Part shown: piece after piece, positions 33,539 to 42,604 of the stretch
Layout of the letters: each line of letters starts with the position of its first letter
Numbering within the stretch: the stretch's first letter is position 1
From: Candidatus Altimarinota bacterium
Lineage (GTDB): Bacteria; Patescibacteriota; JACMRA01
Assembly: GCA_012031925.1 (NCBI GenBank)
Contig: JAAUSE010000001.1
Coordinates: 17,716 to 81,715, forward strand
Length of the DNA: 64,000 nucleotides
Direction: 5' to 3'
The notes under the pieces: model-generated
The model's input: only the letters and a program-made list of their open reading frames with translations
The model's database searches: none
What the model was told of the DNA's origin: nothing
Position numbers and translations under genes: made by a program

Positions 33539-34449
33539 ATGTCTTTATTTTTTTTATTTGTTACAATAATTATTGTTTTGATTCTTCTTGGGCTTTACAC
33601 TGTCAAACAACAGAATGTGGCTATTGTTGAGCTTTTTGGAAAATTCTCCAGAACTGGCAATCCTGGATTAATTTTAAAATTCCTTTTTTTGAAAGAGTTG
33701 CTGGTCGTGTTAACCTTCGTGTGCAACAATTAGATGTGAGTGTGGAGACCAAGACCAAGGATAATGTCTTTGTTAGGGTGGTTGTTAGTGTGCAGTATTT
33801 TGTGCTTCCAGAAAAGGTTTATCAGGCTTTTTATTACTTGAGTAATCCAGAAGAGCAAGTGACCAGCTTCGTGTTTGATACTGTGAGATCTACTGTACCA
33901 ACCATTATCCTTGATGATGTTTTTGAGAAAAAAGATGATATTGCTGATGCTGTCAAAAAAGAATTGTCAACGGTTATGGGGGATTTTGGGTACGACATTC
34001 TCAAAGCCTTGGTGACCGATATTGAGCCAGATGAAAAAGTCAAAGACGCTATGAACGAGATCAACGCCGCTCAAAGACTCAGGGTCGCTGCTACAGAAAA
34101 AGGTGAAGCTGAGAAAATCCTCAAAGTCAAACAAGCAGAGGCAGACGCTGAGAGTAAAGCTCTAAGTGGAAAAGGTATCGCCGATCAAAGAATGGCAATT
34201 ATTAACGGGCTCAAAGAATCTGTAGATGATTTTCAAAAAAGTATTCCAGGCACGGATGCGAGTGATGTGATGAATTTGGTTCTAATTACGCAGTATTTTG
34301 ACACTCTCAAAGACATTGGGTCTGGAAACAACTCCAACACAATTCTCCTCCCCCACTCCCCTGGAACAATTGGAGAATTAAGTGACCAGATTAGACAAGC
34401 AATAATAACTGGCGTGGAAACTTCTAAAAAAACTAACCAACGAGGGTAG
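33539..34449 (+). CDS. SPFH/Band 7 (stomatin/HIR-like) membrane protein (one frame break)
   Basis: About 303 residues. An N-terminal membrane helix is followed by the Band 7 domain (VKQQNVAIVELFGKFSRTGNPGL and VQQLDVSVETKTKDNVFV). A helical region rich in Ala and Glu (AAQRLRVAATEKGEAEK) follows, typical of stomatin/hypersensitive-response proteins that assemble into membrane cages. The frame breaks at 33670-33689; adding one A at 33670-33671 gives the family-typical sequence GLNFKIPFFERVAGRV. The central part is more GC-rich than its neighbours. The likely role is scaffolding of membrane proteases or microdomains. Confidence 0.88.
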
Positions 34450-34468
34450 CAAACTTCTACTGAAAAAA

Positions 34469-34489
34469 TGCACCCATTAAAAAGGTGCA
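34469..34489 (-). terminator. Intrinsic terminator of the 34504-35027 gene
   Basis: TGCACC/GGTGCA stem followed by six T on the minus strand. Confidence 0.75.
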
Positions 34490-34503
34490 ATGCTGGTCAA
34501 TTA

Positions 34504-35027
34504 TTATTTTAATAGAAAATAGATCACCCCAATTGAAATAATATTGAACCCAATAGACAATATCAAACTTCTATTGAAATTAGATTCAAGTTTTGATTCA
34601 AGTTTTGATTCAAGTTTTGATTCAAGCTTAATATCAAGGTTATTCTCAATATTCTTCTCAAGATTGTCAAATCTTTTTTGGAGATTATCGTACTGTTCTT
34701 TGGTAAACATCTTTTGATCCTTGTACTTTTCTTTGATTGAATTGGCATTTTGGTTCAGTGAATAGACCAAAAACGAAAACAAAGCCGCGAAAAAATAGAA
34801 ATAAGTGGGAGGTCTATTAATAAACCTAATATTTCTTCAAAATCATTTATTGCGTAGTAAGTAATGATGATAATTGAAGTGTATAAACTTATTGGATTCT
34901 TTTTTAGCTCGTTTTCTAGCCAGTTTACTATTTTGCTAGATGATAGCAAAAATAATATAGATAAAAACACCCAAATAATTGCAATCAATGCTGGTTTGAA
35001 AAGCTGAATGTCTTCTGGAGAAAACAT
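34504..35027 (-). CDS. Membrane protein with LESK coiled-coil repeat (one frame break)
   Basis: About 174 residues after adding one base in the G run at 34807-34809 (plus strand). It has two or three N-terminal hydrophobic segments (PALIAIIWVFLSILFLL and TYFYFFAALFSFLVYSL), then a charged coiled coil containing four tandem copies of a four-residue unit (LESK), and a final membrane helix (LILSIGFNIISIGVIYFLL). A promoter, TTGACA, 17 bp, AATAAT, precedes it and a terminator follows. The layout (helices, coiled coil, helix) suggests a membrane scaffold; no family name can be given. Confidence 0.65.
34583..34629 (-). repeat. Tandem 12-bp repeat inside the coiled coil
   Basis: Four near-perfect tandem copies of a 12-bp unit (plus strand GATTCAAGTTTT) encode the LESK repeat. 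Being a multiple of three, the unit could expand or contract without breaking the frame. Confidence 0.9.
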
Positions 35028-35052
35028 ATTTTTGCCCCACGATAATGTTTGT

Positions 35053-35081
35053 ATTATTACACAAAAATAGTCAATTGTCAA
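35053..35081 (-). promoter_or_regulatory. Promoter of the 34504-35027 gene
   Basis: TTGACA, 17 bp, AATAAT on the minus strand, 25 nt before the ATG. Confidence 0.6.
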
Positions 35082-35176
35082 CTGGCTCAGTGGTTGGTTG
35101 AATGAACTACAAATCTATTTTAGAATCAAGTCTTTGATAGCTTGGTAACTTAAGTTTCAAAGCAATACGTAATTAA

Positions 35177-35200
35177 AAACCCACTTTTATAAGTGGGTTT
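35177..35200 (-). terminator. Intrinsic terminator of the hairpin-rich gene
   Basis: A perfect 10-bp stem (AAACCCACTT/AAGTGGGTTT) with a 4-nt loop and a T run on the minus strand. Confidence 0.85.
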
Positions 35201-35213
35201 ACTTGAGTTAGGT

Positions 35214-35678
35214 TTACTTAATATTTTCTAACTCTTTGAGAAGCGAAACTTTTTTACTTTCGCAAAAAGGCTTTGCTCTTTTTAAGGAGAGGATTTGGTA
35301 AGCATTACCAGTATAACCTGGGAAGCCCAACTCTTCTTTAGTGTCTTTTTTAGTCATCCAAAAAGACACTGGGTGCGTTGGCAACCCAGCAATATCACCA
35401 CCCATCCAAGTATTGTCAAGGGTGGGTCTTTCACCCTTACCCACTCGACAACACCCAAAAGAGCTTCTACCTGCACTCCTCAAGATACAGAGCAGATCTT
35501 GGTATTTGGAAATACCAAGACGTTCTTTATACTCATCCAAATAATTGGTGATGAGTATAAAGAACTTTACCAGATCCTCCATTGAGGAATATTGGAATTG
35601 CTCCAGCTTATTCTTTAGATCTAAAAGACCTAAAGATTTTGCTGAGTTTTTAGGTTGTAAAAAACCAAAAACCTTCAT
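35214..35678 (-). CDS. Hypothetical protein encoded by a hairpin-tiled gene
   Basis: 154 residues, no signal peptide. The first part is Lys/Leu-rich and helical; the second is less AT-rich and contains DNTWMGGDIAGLPTHP. An AGAGGA stands 11 nt before the ATG. The family is not recognised. The striking point is the nucleic acid: almost the whole frame consists of successive local inverted repeats (see the separate repeat entry). It may be a protein gene with a highly folded mRNA, or a structured RNA that happens to be open in this frame. Overlapping plus-strand frames exist only because of the palindromes. Confidence 0.5.
   Translation of the reverse strand: MKVFGFLQPKNSAKSLGLLDLKNKLEQFQYSSMEDLVKFFILITNYLDEYKERLGISKYQDLLCILRSAGRSSFGCCRVGKGERPTLDNTWMGGDIAGLPTHPVSFWMTKKDTKEELGFPGYTGNAYQILSLKRAKPFCESKKVSLLKELENIK
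35243..35672. repeat. Array of ten successive inverted repeats (RNA hairpins)
   Basis: Stems at 35243-35263 (6 bp), 35308-35321 (4), 35340-35370 (11), 35369-35389 (8, one bulge), 35418-35438 (7), 35497-35520 (10-11), 35522-35565 (16, plus an inner 4-bp stem), 35575-35588 (5), 35612-35636 (10, one G-U) and 35646-35672 (10, one bulge). They lie one after another, and apart from the terminator at 35177-35200 I saw nothing similar in neighbouring genes. The stems are all different in sequence, so this is not a dispersed repeat family. Confidence 0.85.
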
Positions 35679-35739
35679 AATGAATATGTCCTCTATATTT
35701 TATTTCCAACTTCTCCAAAACCACTTTTTGTCAAGCTAA

Positions 35740-35768
35740 TTGACAATTTAATGTTGCCTAATTAGTAC
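35740..35768 (+). promoter_or_regulatory. xfp-ackA promoter, leaderless type
   Basis: TTGACA, 17 bp, TAGTAC; 7 nt remain to the ATG of xfp at 35776. A second, opposite TTGACA lies at 35729-35734 (TGTCAA on plus). Confidence 0.6.
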
Positions 35769-35775
35769 TATAAGT

Positions 35776-38139
35776 ATGGATGAAAAATCGAATCTTCAAG
35801 ATTTTGTTATTTGGTTGCAAAAATACCATAGATTGACTAATTATATAGGTACAGCTCAATTATATCTTAAGCAAAATTTTTTTTTGGAAAATACTCTTAC
35901 TAAGGTGAATATTAAGGATAGAATCCTTGGGCATTGGGGAACAGTTCCTGGTCTTAATTTGATGTTTGGGGGGATTAACGTGATGATTAAAAAACACAAT
36001 TTGAATAGTATATTTGTGGTGGGTTCTGGACATGGAGCGCCAGCTACGTTGGCAAATCTTGTGGTGGAAGGATCTCTTGGAAAATTTTATGATGAGTACT
36101 CACCAAACAAAGAAGGGATTGGTCGGCTGATTCATGATTTTAGCTGGCCTAACAAATTCCCTAGTCATAATGGGCCAATGTATCCAGGAAATATTCACGA
36201 AGGAGGAGAGCTAGGTTACTCTCTTGGAACTGCAGTTGGTGCAGTTTTGGACAATCCAGATTTGATTGCTTTTTGTCAGATAGGCGACGGTGAAGCTGAG
36301 ACTGGGCCACTTGCAGCTTCTTGGCAGAGTAACAAATTCATCAACCCAATTCAAGATGGTGCAGTTTTACCAATTTTGCATATCAATGGATATAAAATCT
36401 CAAACCCTACCCTGTATTCACTAATGAGTGATGAGGAATTGCAAAAGTATTTTGAAGGTCTTGGATGGAAGCCAATTTTTGTCAATCAGTATATATCAAA
36501 AGATAAAATATACGAAGATTTTTTAAAATCGCTTGATGAAGGTATTAATGATATTTGGAAAGTTCAAAAATCTTGGCGTGAAGATAATTCCAAGAATAAA
36601 CCTGTTTGGCCTTTGATAATTCTAAGATCTAAAAAAGGGTGGACTGGCCCACGGTTTTGTAATAACAGCCAGTTGGAAGATAATTGCTTATCACATGGGA
36701 TTCCTTTGCAAAAAGTGAAATCTGATGAACAAGAATTTGAGGCTCTCAAACACTGGCTTGAGCAGTATAAGGTTGGGGATTTTTTTGAAGAAAATGGACA
36801 GTTGATTAATGATATAGTGGAATTTCTTCCAATTGATTCTAAAAAACTTGGACAAAACAGCTATGGGTTTGGCTCACTAAACAGAATTAGTTTGTTGTTG
36901 CCAAACCTGGTTGAGTTGGAAGACAAATTAAACAAAGGTCAGGCTTGCAACTCGATGGTCAAAACTGGAGAATATTTGCGAGATCTATATAATCTTAATA
37001 AAAATAATTTTAGATTGTTTTCTCCTGATGAGTCATCTTCTAATAAACTGGATAAGGTTTTTGAGGCTACATGCAAAACCATGATTTGGCCAATTCGTGA
37101 AGTTGATACGAATATTGAGTGTGATGGAAGGGTGATGGAAATACTGAGTGAACATGTATTGATGGAATGGATGACTGGCTATAATATGACTGGGAGACAC
37201 GGAGTGCTAGTATCCTATGAGGCTTTCTTGAGTATTATTGTGAGTCAAATTGATCAGTATATAAAGTTCCTGAAAAAATCAGAATCAATTCCTTGGCGTC
37301 AAGGACTTCCAAGCCTCAACCTGATCTCAACATCCACAGCTTGGATTCAAGAACACAATGGTTTTAGTCATCAAAACCCAAGCTTGATCTCAACCTTACT
37401 GTCGACTCAATCTGATTTTGTTAGTGTGTATTTTCCTGCTGATAGTAATATTATGCTAGCCACATTGGAGGATAGCTTTAGTCGCAAAGACAGTCTCAAT
37501 CTGATTACAGCTTCCAAAAGAGACACTCCTTGTTGGCTGGATATCAAAGAAGCTCGTGAACACGTCCAAAAAGGTATTTCTGTTTGGAAATTTGCTTGTA
37601 CTTATGATGGAGTTGATCCAGATATTGTGATTGCTTCTGTTGGTGATACTCAGACTGAGGAAACTTTGGCTGGAATTGTAATTCTCAAAGAGATCGCCCC
37701 TACCCTAAGGATTCGTTATGTTAATATTAATGAGTTGACTTGTCTTGGACTTGGTGATGAAAAAATTGTGATTGATTCTGATGTTGAATTTGATGAATTG
37801 TTTACCAACGACAAACCGGTTCTGGTTAATTATCATGGATACCCTCAAAATATCCACCAACTTTTTTATGGGAAAGATATTTCGATGAGAAGCAAGGTTC
37901 TTGGTTACATTGAGCAAGGTACAACTACCACTTCTTTTGATATGCAAGTAGCAAACAGAACATCAAGATTCCATGTGGTTATGGAAGCACTTTTGATGGC
38001 TAGCAAATCAAATTCTGATGTTTCAAAGAGCATATCACAAAACATTCAATTCATTGAGGAAAAATTGAGACTACATAGTCAATATATTCAGGAGAATGGT
38101 GACGATATGGATGAAATAAAAATTTGGAAATGGAAATAA
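35776..38139 (+). CDS. xfp: Phosphoketolase (xylulose-5-P/fructose-6-P)
   Basis: 787 residues, full length for the family. It splits xylulose 5-phosphate or fructose 6-phosphate with phosphate into acetyl phosphate plus a shorter sugar phosphate, using thiamine diphosphate. Visible features are the SGHGAPA block near residue 80, the HEGGELGYSLGTAVG signature, the ThDP motif GDGEAETGPLAASWQSNKF, GYNMTGRHGVLVSYEAF and HNGFSHQNPS. All standard blocks are present and uninterrupted. It lies 4 bases before ackA, so acetyl phosphate can be turned directly to acetate and ATP. This suggests a phosphoketolase route is a main energy pathway. Confidence 0.97.
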   Translation: MDEKSNLQDFVIWLQKYHRLTNYIGTAQLYLKQNFFLENTLTKVNIKDRILGHWGTVPGLNLMFGGINVMIKKHNLNSIFVVGSGHGAPATLANLVVEGSLGKFYDEYSPNKEGIGRLIHDFSWPNKFPSHNGPMYPGNIHEGGELGYSLGTAVGAVLDNPDLIAFCQIGDGEAETGPLAASWQSNKFINPIQDGAVLPILHINGYKISNPTLYSLMSDEELQKYFEGLGWKPIFVNQYISKDKIYEDFLKSLDEGINDIWKVQKSWREDNSKNKPVWPLIILRSKKGWTGPRFCNNSQLEDNCLSHGIPLQKVKSDEQEFEALKHWLEQYKVGDFFEENGQLINDIVEFLPIDSKKLGQNSYGFGSLNRISLLLPNLVELEDKLNKGQACNSMVKTGEYLRDLYNLNKNNFRLFSPDESSSNKLDKVFEATCKTMIWPIREVDTNIECDGRVMEILSEHVLMEWMTGYNMTGRHGVLVSYEAFLSIIVSQIDQYIKFLKKSESIPWRQGLPSLNLISTSTAWIQEHNGFSHQNPSLISTLLSTQSDFVSVYFPADSNIMLATLEDSFSRKDSLNLITASKRDTPCWLDIKEAREHVQKGISVWKFACTYDGVDPDIVIASVGDTQTEETLAGIVILKEIAPTLRIRYVNINELTCLGLGDEKIVIDSDVEFDELFTNDKPVLVNYHGYPQNIHQLFYGKDISMRSKVLGYIEQGTTTTSFDMQVANRTSRFHVVMEALLMASKSNSDVSKSISQNIQFIEEKLRLHSQYIQENGDDMDEIKIWKWK

Positions 38140-38143
38140 TTCT

Positions 38144-39222
38144 ATGAATATCTTATGTATCAACACAGGTAGTACTAGTCTCAAATATGAAGTTTTTGAC
38201 CAGAATCATGTCTCAACCTTGAAAGGTGAATTTGGGAGTAACGACATCTTGGACAGATTGATTGAAGAGTTAGTGGATAACTCAATGCAAATAAATGACT
38301 TTGATGTTGTGGTTCACCGAATTGTTCATGGTGGTGGCCAATATATAAAACCAACTCATATTACTGATGATGTCTTGAACAACCTCAAAGAATTAAATCA
38401 CCTAGCTCCCTTACACAATCCACCAGCTCTCAAAGTCGTGGAGGAGATTTTTAGAAGATACCCAGATACTATTCAATATGCGGTTTTTGATACAGCTTTT
38501 CATGACACCAAAAAAGAAGTTGCCAAATACTATGGGCTTCCACTGGAGTTACAAAAAGATTTGAAAATTCAGCGGTATGGATTTCATGGTATTTCTCACA
38601 ATTACATTTCGGACTTTATTAGGAAGCAATACGGAGAAGATCAAAAAATAATTTCCTGTCATTTGGGAGGAGGATGTAGTATTTGTGCAATTGCTGATGG
38701 GAAAAGTGTTGATACAACAATGGGTTTTGGCCCAGAAGAGGGCTTGATAATGGGAACTCGTTGTGGTGATCTTGGAGCTGCGGTTGTTTTGTACCTTATT
38801 AGAAAAGGTTACAACCCAGATCAAATTGAAAATATTCTTAATCAAGAAAGTGGGCTATTGGGTCTCAGTGGTGTAAGTTTTGATTTGCAAGATCTTGAAA
38901 AAATCAAGAAAATCCTCAAGTAAAATTAGCCCTGGATGTTTTTGTATATAAGATTTTTAAAGAAATTGGGTCGATGTTGGCTGCTTTGGATGGAGTTGAT
39001 GTACTGGTATTTACTGGAGGAATCGGGTTTGGTAGTAATTATATTAGAGAGAAAGTTGTAGCTGGACTTGGATTTTTGGGAATAGAGATTGAAAATATTG
39101 AAATAAATACTGATAAAAAAATCTCAATCGATGATTCAGCTGTGGAAGTTTGGGCTATAGAAACCAAAGAAGAAAAACAGATGTTAGATAATTATTTTGC
39201 ACGTAGTCAAGAGCTTATTTAA
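38144..39222 (+). CDS. ackA: Acetate kinase (one frame break)
   Basis: About 359 residues after adding one A in the run at 38909-38912, which joins the main frame to the C-terminal part (VFTGGIGFGSNYIREKV). It makes ATP and acetate from acetyl phosphate. Motifs: NTGSTSLKYEVF, VVHRIVHGG, FDTAFH, RYGFHGISH, SCHLGGGCSICAI and MGTRCGDLG. It is somewhat shorter than the usual 395-400 residues. It is in an operon with xfp. Its stop codon overlaps that of the convergent dehydrogenase gene. Confidence 0.93.
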
Positions 39223-40187
39223 ACTAGATTAATTGGGTTGCCGTTGATAAAACTCTTGATGTTCCTGATGGATGTTTGCTGAATCCTATCAATGGCTTCT
39301 TTGGTATGATAAGCATTGTGACCTGTAAAAATAACCTTGGGATGATGGAGTAGTTTTTCTTGCTCTGGATTTTTTTCTCCTTCAATAAGCTCCACTTCTC
39401 CTTCGATTGTATCTAGACCTACTCCACTGATAATGTTTTGCTCCAGACCTTTTAGCAGGATTGAATTACTAATCAGCTCACCTCTAGCTGTGTTGATAAT
39501 GGTTACACCTTTGTGGAGCCTTCCCAAACTTTCTTCATCAATAAGTTGATTGGTTGAGGAATTCAGAGGAGTGTGAAGTGTTATAATATCAGAATTTTCC
39601 AAAAGATAGTTGAGACTGACAAATTTGCAATTGAGAATTTGTTCCAAAAACCCATCTTGGTAAATATCATAGACCAAAACCTTCATATCAAATCCTTGAG
39701 CAATTTGGATAACATTTTTACCAATTTTCCCTCCCCCAATTACCCCAATTGTTTTGCCGTTGAGATCTTTACCTAGAAAATTTTTATTGGCTTCATAGTT
39801 GCCTTTTTCAGAGTGTTCTTCCAAGCTGGATGTATTCTTGTATAGCCCCATTATCAAAGCGAAAGTGTGTTCAGCTACTGTGTCTGATCCGTATTCGGGA
39901 ACATTTGAAACAAGAGTTTTGGATTTTTTTAGAGCATCAAGATCAAGATGATTATATCCTGTGGATCTTGTGTTGATGAGTTTTAGATTCTTAAAAACTT
40001 TTAATATTTCTTTGCTTATCGAATTATGAATAAAAAGGTTCAAAATACCCACATTTTTGTACAAACTTAGATTTGCCTCAAATTCTTCTTTGCTACAAAA
40101 AATATGCTTAGCTTCAGGCAAGGCTTCCAAATAAAGGCTTTTGTATTCAGATTCAAGGTCAATGTGCAATATTTTGATTTGTTGCAT
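39219..40187 (-). CDS. D-isomer-specific 2-hydroxyacid dehydrogenase
   Basis: 322 residues. It has the catalytic domain, the NAD-binding motif GVIGGGKIGKNV (about residue 150), the catalytic Arg in NTARGEL and the His in FTGHNAYHTKEA. The family includes D-lactate, glycerate and phosphoglycerate dehydrogenases. There is no ACT domain, so a D-lactate dehydrogenase-like role, reducing pyruvate to recycle NADH, is most likely beside a fermentative operon, but the substrate is an inference. A TATAAT -10 ends 6 nt before the ATG. Confidence 0.88.
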   Translation of the reverse strand: MQQIKILHIDLESEYKSLYLEALPEAKHIFCSKEEFEANLSLYKNVGILNLFIHNSISKEILKVFKNLKLINTRSTGYNHLDLDALKKSKTLVSNVPEYGSDTVAEHTFALIMGLYKNTSSLEEHSEKGNYEANKNFLGKDLNGKTIGVIGGGKIGKNVIQIAQGFDMKVLVYDIYQDGFLEQILNCKFVSLNYLLENSDIITLHTPLNSSTNQLIDEESLGRLHKGVTIINTARGELISNSILLKGLEQNIISGVGLDTIEGEVELIEGEKNPEQEKLLHHPKVIFTGHNAYHTKEAIDRIQQTSIRNIKSFINGNPINLV

Positions 40188-40193
40188 ATTCTA

Positions 40194-40222
40194 ATTATAG
40201 CTAATCTATACTTGTTTGGCAA
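40194..40222 (-). promoter_or_regulatory. Leaderless-type promoter of the dehydrogenase
   Basis: TTGCCA (40217-40222), 17 bp, TATAAT (40194-40199), 6 nt to the ATG at 40187. It abuts the end of the beta-CASP gene, so the dehydrogenase need not depend on read-through. Confidence 0.85.
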
Positions 40223-41701
40223 CTACTTGGGCCACATAGTTACCTTTTCTCCAAAGCGAGGCCAATGGGTTGTGACTTTTTTGCCTAGTGAATGCTCCAA
40301 CTCTTTGCCAAATTCTGTGCTGGCGTTTTTTTCTCCATGAGTCAAGAAAACTGTTACTGGATATTGATCTACGTCAGGTTTTTCACTGACCATTTGGCCA
40401 ATCCATTTCTTGAGCATTTTGCTATCTGCGTGTGCTGAGAACTCGTTGATTATTTCTAACTTGGCTTTGACAGCTATCATTTTGCCCTCAACTTCTACTT
40501 CTGGCACGCCATCCACAATTTGTCTTCCCAATGTACCTTCTGCTTGGTAACCAACTACAATGACAGTGTTTTCAGGATGATCTAAATAAAACTGCAAATG
40601 TTTGAGGATCCTACCACCTGTCATCATACCAGAACCTGCAATTATGATACAAGAACCTTTGAATTGGTTGATGGTTTTGCTTTCGGCGACACTATCCATA
40701 ACTTGCAAATGTTTGTAACGAAGGGGGTTGGTCTGAGATTTTATTTTGGCTTGGAGTTCTTTATCATATAATTCAGGATAATTTAGAGCAATTGTCAGAA
40801 CTTTACTTGCCATTGGTGAGTCCAAATAAATTGGAATATTTTTTATTTGACCTTCTCTCATCAATTCAACAATAAGATAAATCACCTCTTGAGCCCTTTC
40901 TACTGAAAATGAAGGAATTAGGACTTTTCCTTTGGATTTTATAGTATTATTGATAGTTTCTTTAAGTCTTTCTTTGGGTGAATGCTCTGGATGAACTCGA
41001 TTACCATATGTTGTCTCAGTAAAAATATGTGTTAGCCTATCGGTCTTGCTAATCATCTCAGGATCTTGAATAATTGGTTTGCCAGGGTTGCCGAGATCTC
41101 CAGAAAATACTACCTGCCTTCCGCTACTAACTTCAGTTATCAAAACAGTACAAGAACCAAGAATATGACCAGCATCAAAGAATTCCACTTGAATATTGGG
41201 ATGGATTCTGAATTTTTGGTGATATTCATGGGTTTGAAATCTGGTCATTGTGGTCTCCACATCTAAGGAAGTATATAGCCTTTGAGCTTCAAAAAGATTT
41301 TTGGAATTATCTTTGGACTCTACAGAAATTTCACCAGTGTTGGTGGTAAGATCAGCCATCTCACCTTCTCCAATATGTTTGGAGGCATCAAGCATAACAA
41401 CTTCAGCGATGTCTTTGGTAGCCTCAGTAGAGTAAATCCTTCCTCCAAATCCTTCTTTAACCAGGTATGGAATCCTACCACAGTGATCAAGGTGTGCGTG
41501 AGTCAGGACAATCGCATCAAGTTTTTTGGGATCAAAAATAAGTCTTGAGTTGATCTTGAAAAGGTTGACTTTTTGTCCCACTTGGAACAACCCAGCATCC
41601 ACCGAAAAAGTGAACTTGGAACCATCTTTGTCAGTATATTCTAGTAAATATAAAGAGCCTGTAACTGTCCTAGCCGCCCCAGAAAATGTAACCGTTAGCA
41701 T
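40223..41701 (-). CDS. Beta-CASP metallo-beta-lactamase-fold nuclease
   Basis: 492 residues of the RNA-processing MBL family related to CPSF73/Ysh1 and bacterial TTHA0252. Motifs: HAHLDH (metal binding), GHILGS, SGDLG, a beta-CASP insertion with SFSVERAQE, EFSAHAD and LTHGE at the C-terminal end. All metal ligands appear present. The expected role is endo- and/or 5'-3' exoribonuclease activity in RNA maturation or decay. The -10 (TAATAT) ends 6 nt before the ATG. Confidence 0.9.
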   Translation of the reverse strand: MLTVTFSGAARTVTGSLYLLEYTDKDGSKFTFSVDAGLFQVGQKVNLFKINSRLIFDPKKLDAIVLTHAHLDHCGRIPYLVKEGFGGRIYSTEATKDIAEVVMLDASKHIGEGEMADLTTNTGEISVESKDNSKNLFEAQRLYTSLDVETTMTRFQTHEYHQKFRIHPNIQVEFFDAGHILGSCTVLITEVSSGRQVVFSGDLGNPGKPIIQDPEMISKTDRLTHIFTETTYGNRVHPEHSPKERLKETINNTIKSKGKVLIPSFSVERAQEVIYLIVELMREGQIKNIPIYLDSPMASKVLTIALNYPELYDKELQAKIKSQTNPLRYKHLQVMDSVAESKTINQFKGSCIIIAGSGMMTGGRILKHLQFYLDHPENTVIVVGYQAEGTLGRQIVDGVPEVEVEGKMIAVKAKLEIINEFSAHADSKMLKKWIGQMVSEKPDVDQYPVTVFLTHGEKNASTEFGKELEHSLGKKVTTHWPRFGEKVTMWPK

Positions 41702-41707
41702 TGGTTA

Positions 41708-41736
41708 ATATTATTGTTTTATTAATTTTATGTCAA
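41708..41736 (-). promoter_or_regulatory. Leaderless-type promoter of the beta-CASP gene
   Basis: TTGACA, 17 bp, TAATAT, then 6 nt to the ATG at 41701. Confidence 0.85.
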
Positions 41737-41772
41737 AGACAATTTAAATGTTTAAATGCCATACTAGTCTAT

Positions 41773-42597
41773 CTAGATAAGTTCAGAGAGGCTTTTATTT
41801 AATTTTTGTAAAATTCTTTTTCTACGATATTTATTATCTCTAGTTCCAATTCCTAGCTCTTCTAATCTTTTTTGTAAATTTAGTAAATCTAATTTGATTG
41901 TTGAAGCTTTATCATATTTTTGTTTTAATTCTTTTAATTTGATAGAATTATCAAATGGAGTGTTATTGTTCATTCTAGCTAAGGTTGTTTCCAATCCAAA
42001 ACCTGCTTCATAACCAATCAATTCATTATTTCTATATATCGCTACTATGTTTCCGTACTCATTTCCAGAGTCATCGCACAGACCTACCCCTATTCCTTTC
42101 AAACCATCTATGCCATATTTCCATTGATAATTATAGTTTTGATAAAGTGGTGTAAAATCATTCTCAATCAGAATGTGATTGATTACATTATTTTTTCCTT
42201 GCTTAAAATAAAGAAGCTTGGAGTTAAAATTTGAGATTAAATAATATTTAAACAGCTTAATGGAATCTATAAGCTCGCTGGTATCTGGTTTGATTGTAAT
42301 AGCCAACATGTTAAAATTACTCAGGTATTCAGGATTATTATCAAGATTATATAGATTATGAAGCCTAATACACTCTTGACTGCATAAGGTGTTAGATAGT
42401 GTGGAATTTTTTAGAATGTCTTTATATGCATTGATAGTAGCACCAGTAAATGCCACAGTTTTGTCTTTATTATTATTTAAAGTAACAGGCTTTTGAATTT
42501 TGTACCCTTTCTTGATGAAGATACTAAAAAACTCTTGTTTGAGCTTTGTTTGCTTGGTTTTTTCAAATTTTTTATTAAAATCTAATTTCTCTTTCAT
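41773..42597 (-). CDS. Truncated alanyl-tRNA synthetase-like protein
   Basis: 274 residues, last gene of the seven-gene operon. The N-terminal 200 residues resemble the class II catalytic core of AlaRS: LKQEFFSIFIKKGYKI matches the first helix, AFTGATINAYKDIL matches the LFTNAGMNQFK block, SQECIRLHNLYNLDN matches motif 2 (Arg kept) and YEAGFGLETTLARM matches motif 3. The motif 3 Arg of GLER is replaced by Thr. There is no tRNA-binding, editing or C-Ala domain; a Lys/Arg-rich helical tail of about 65 residues takes their place. It cannot be the housekeeping enzyme. It may activate an amino acid for a small-molecule or peptide pathway, or have lost ATP binding. Confidence 0.65.
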   Translation of the reverse strand: MKEKLDFNKKFEKTKQTKLKQEFFSIFIKKGYKIQKPVTLNNNKDKTVAFTGATINAYKDILKNSTLSNTLCSQECIRLHNLYNLDNNPEYLSNFNMLAITIKPDTSELIDSIKLFKYYLISNFNSKLLYFKQGKNNVINHILIENDFTPLYQNYNYQWKYGIDGLKGIGVGLCDDSGNEYGNIVAIYRNNELIGYEAGFGLETTLARMNNNTPFDNSIKLKELKQKYDKASTIKLDLLNLQKRLEELGIGTRDNKYRRKRILQKLNKSLSELI

Positions 42598-42604
42598 AAA
42601 GCTA

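Noticed and set aside
35295..35585. Plus-strand frames over the hairpin-rich gene
   Set aside because: They are open only because the inverted repeats mirror the minus-strand sequence; no start signals.
35214..35678. Diversity-generating retroelement, tmRNA or RNase P RNA
   Set aside because: No reverse transcriptase or template/variable repeat nearby, no tRNA-like ends, and no RNase P consensus blocks.
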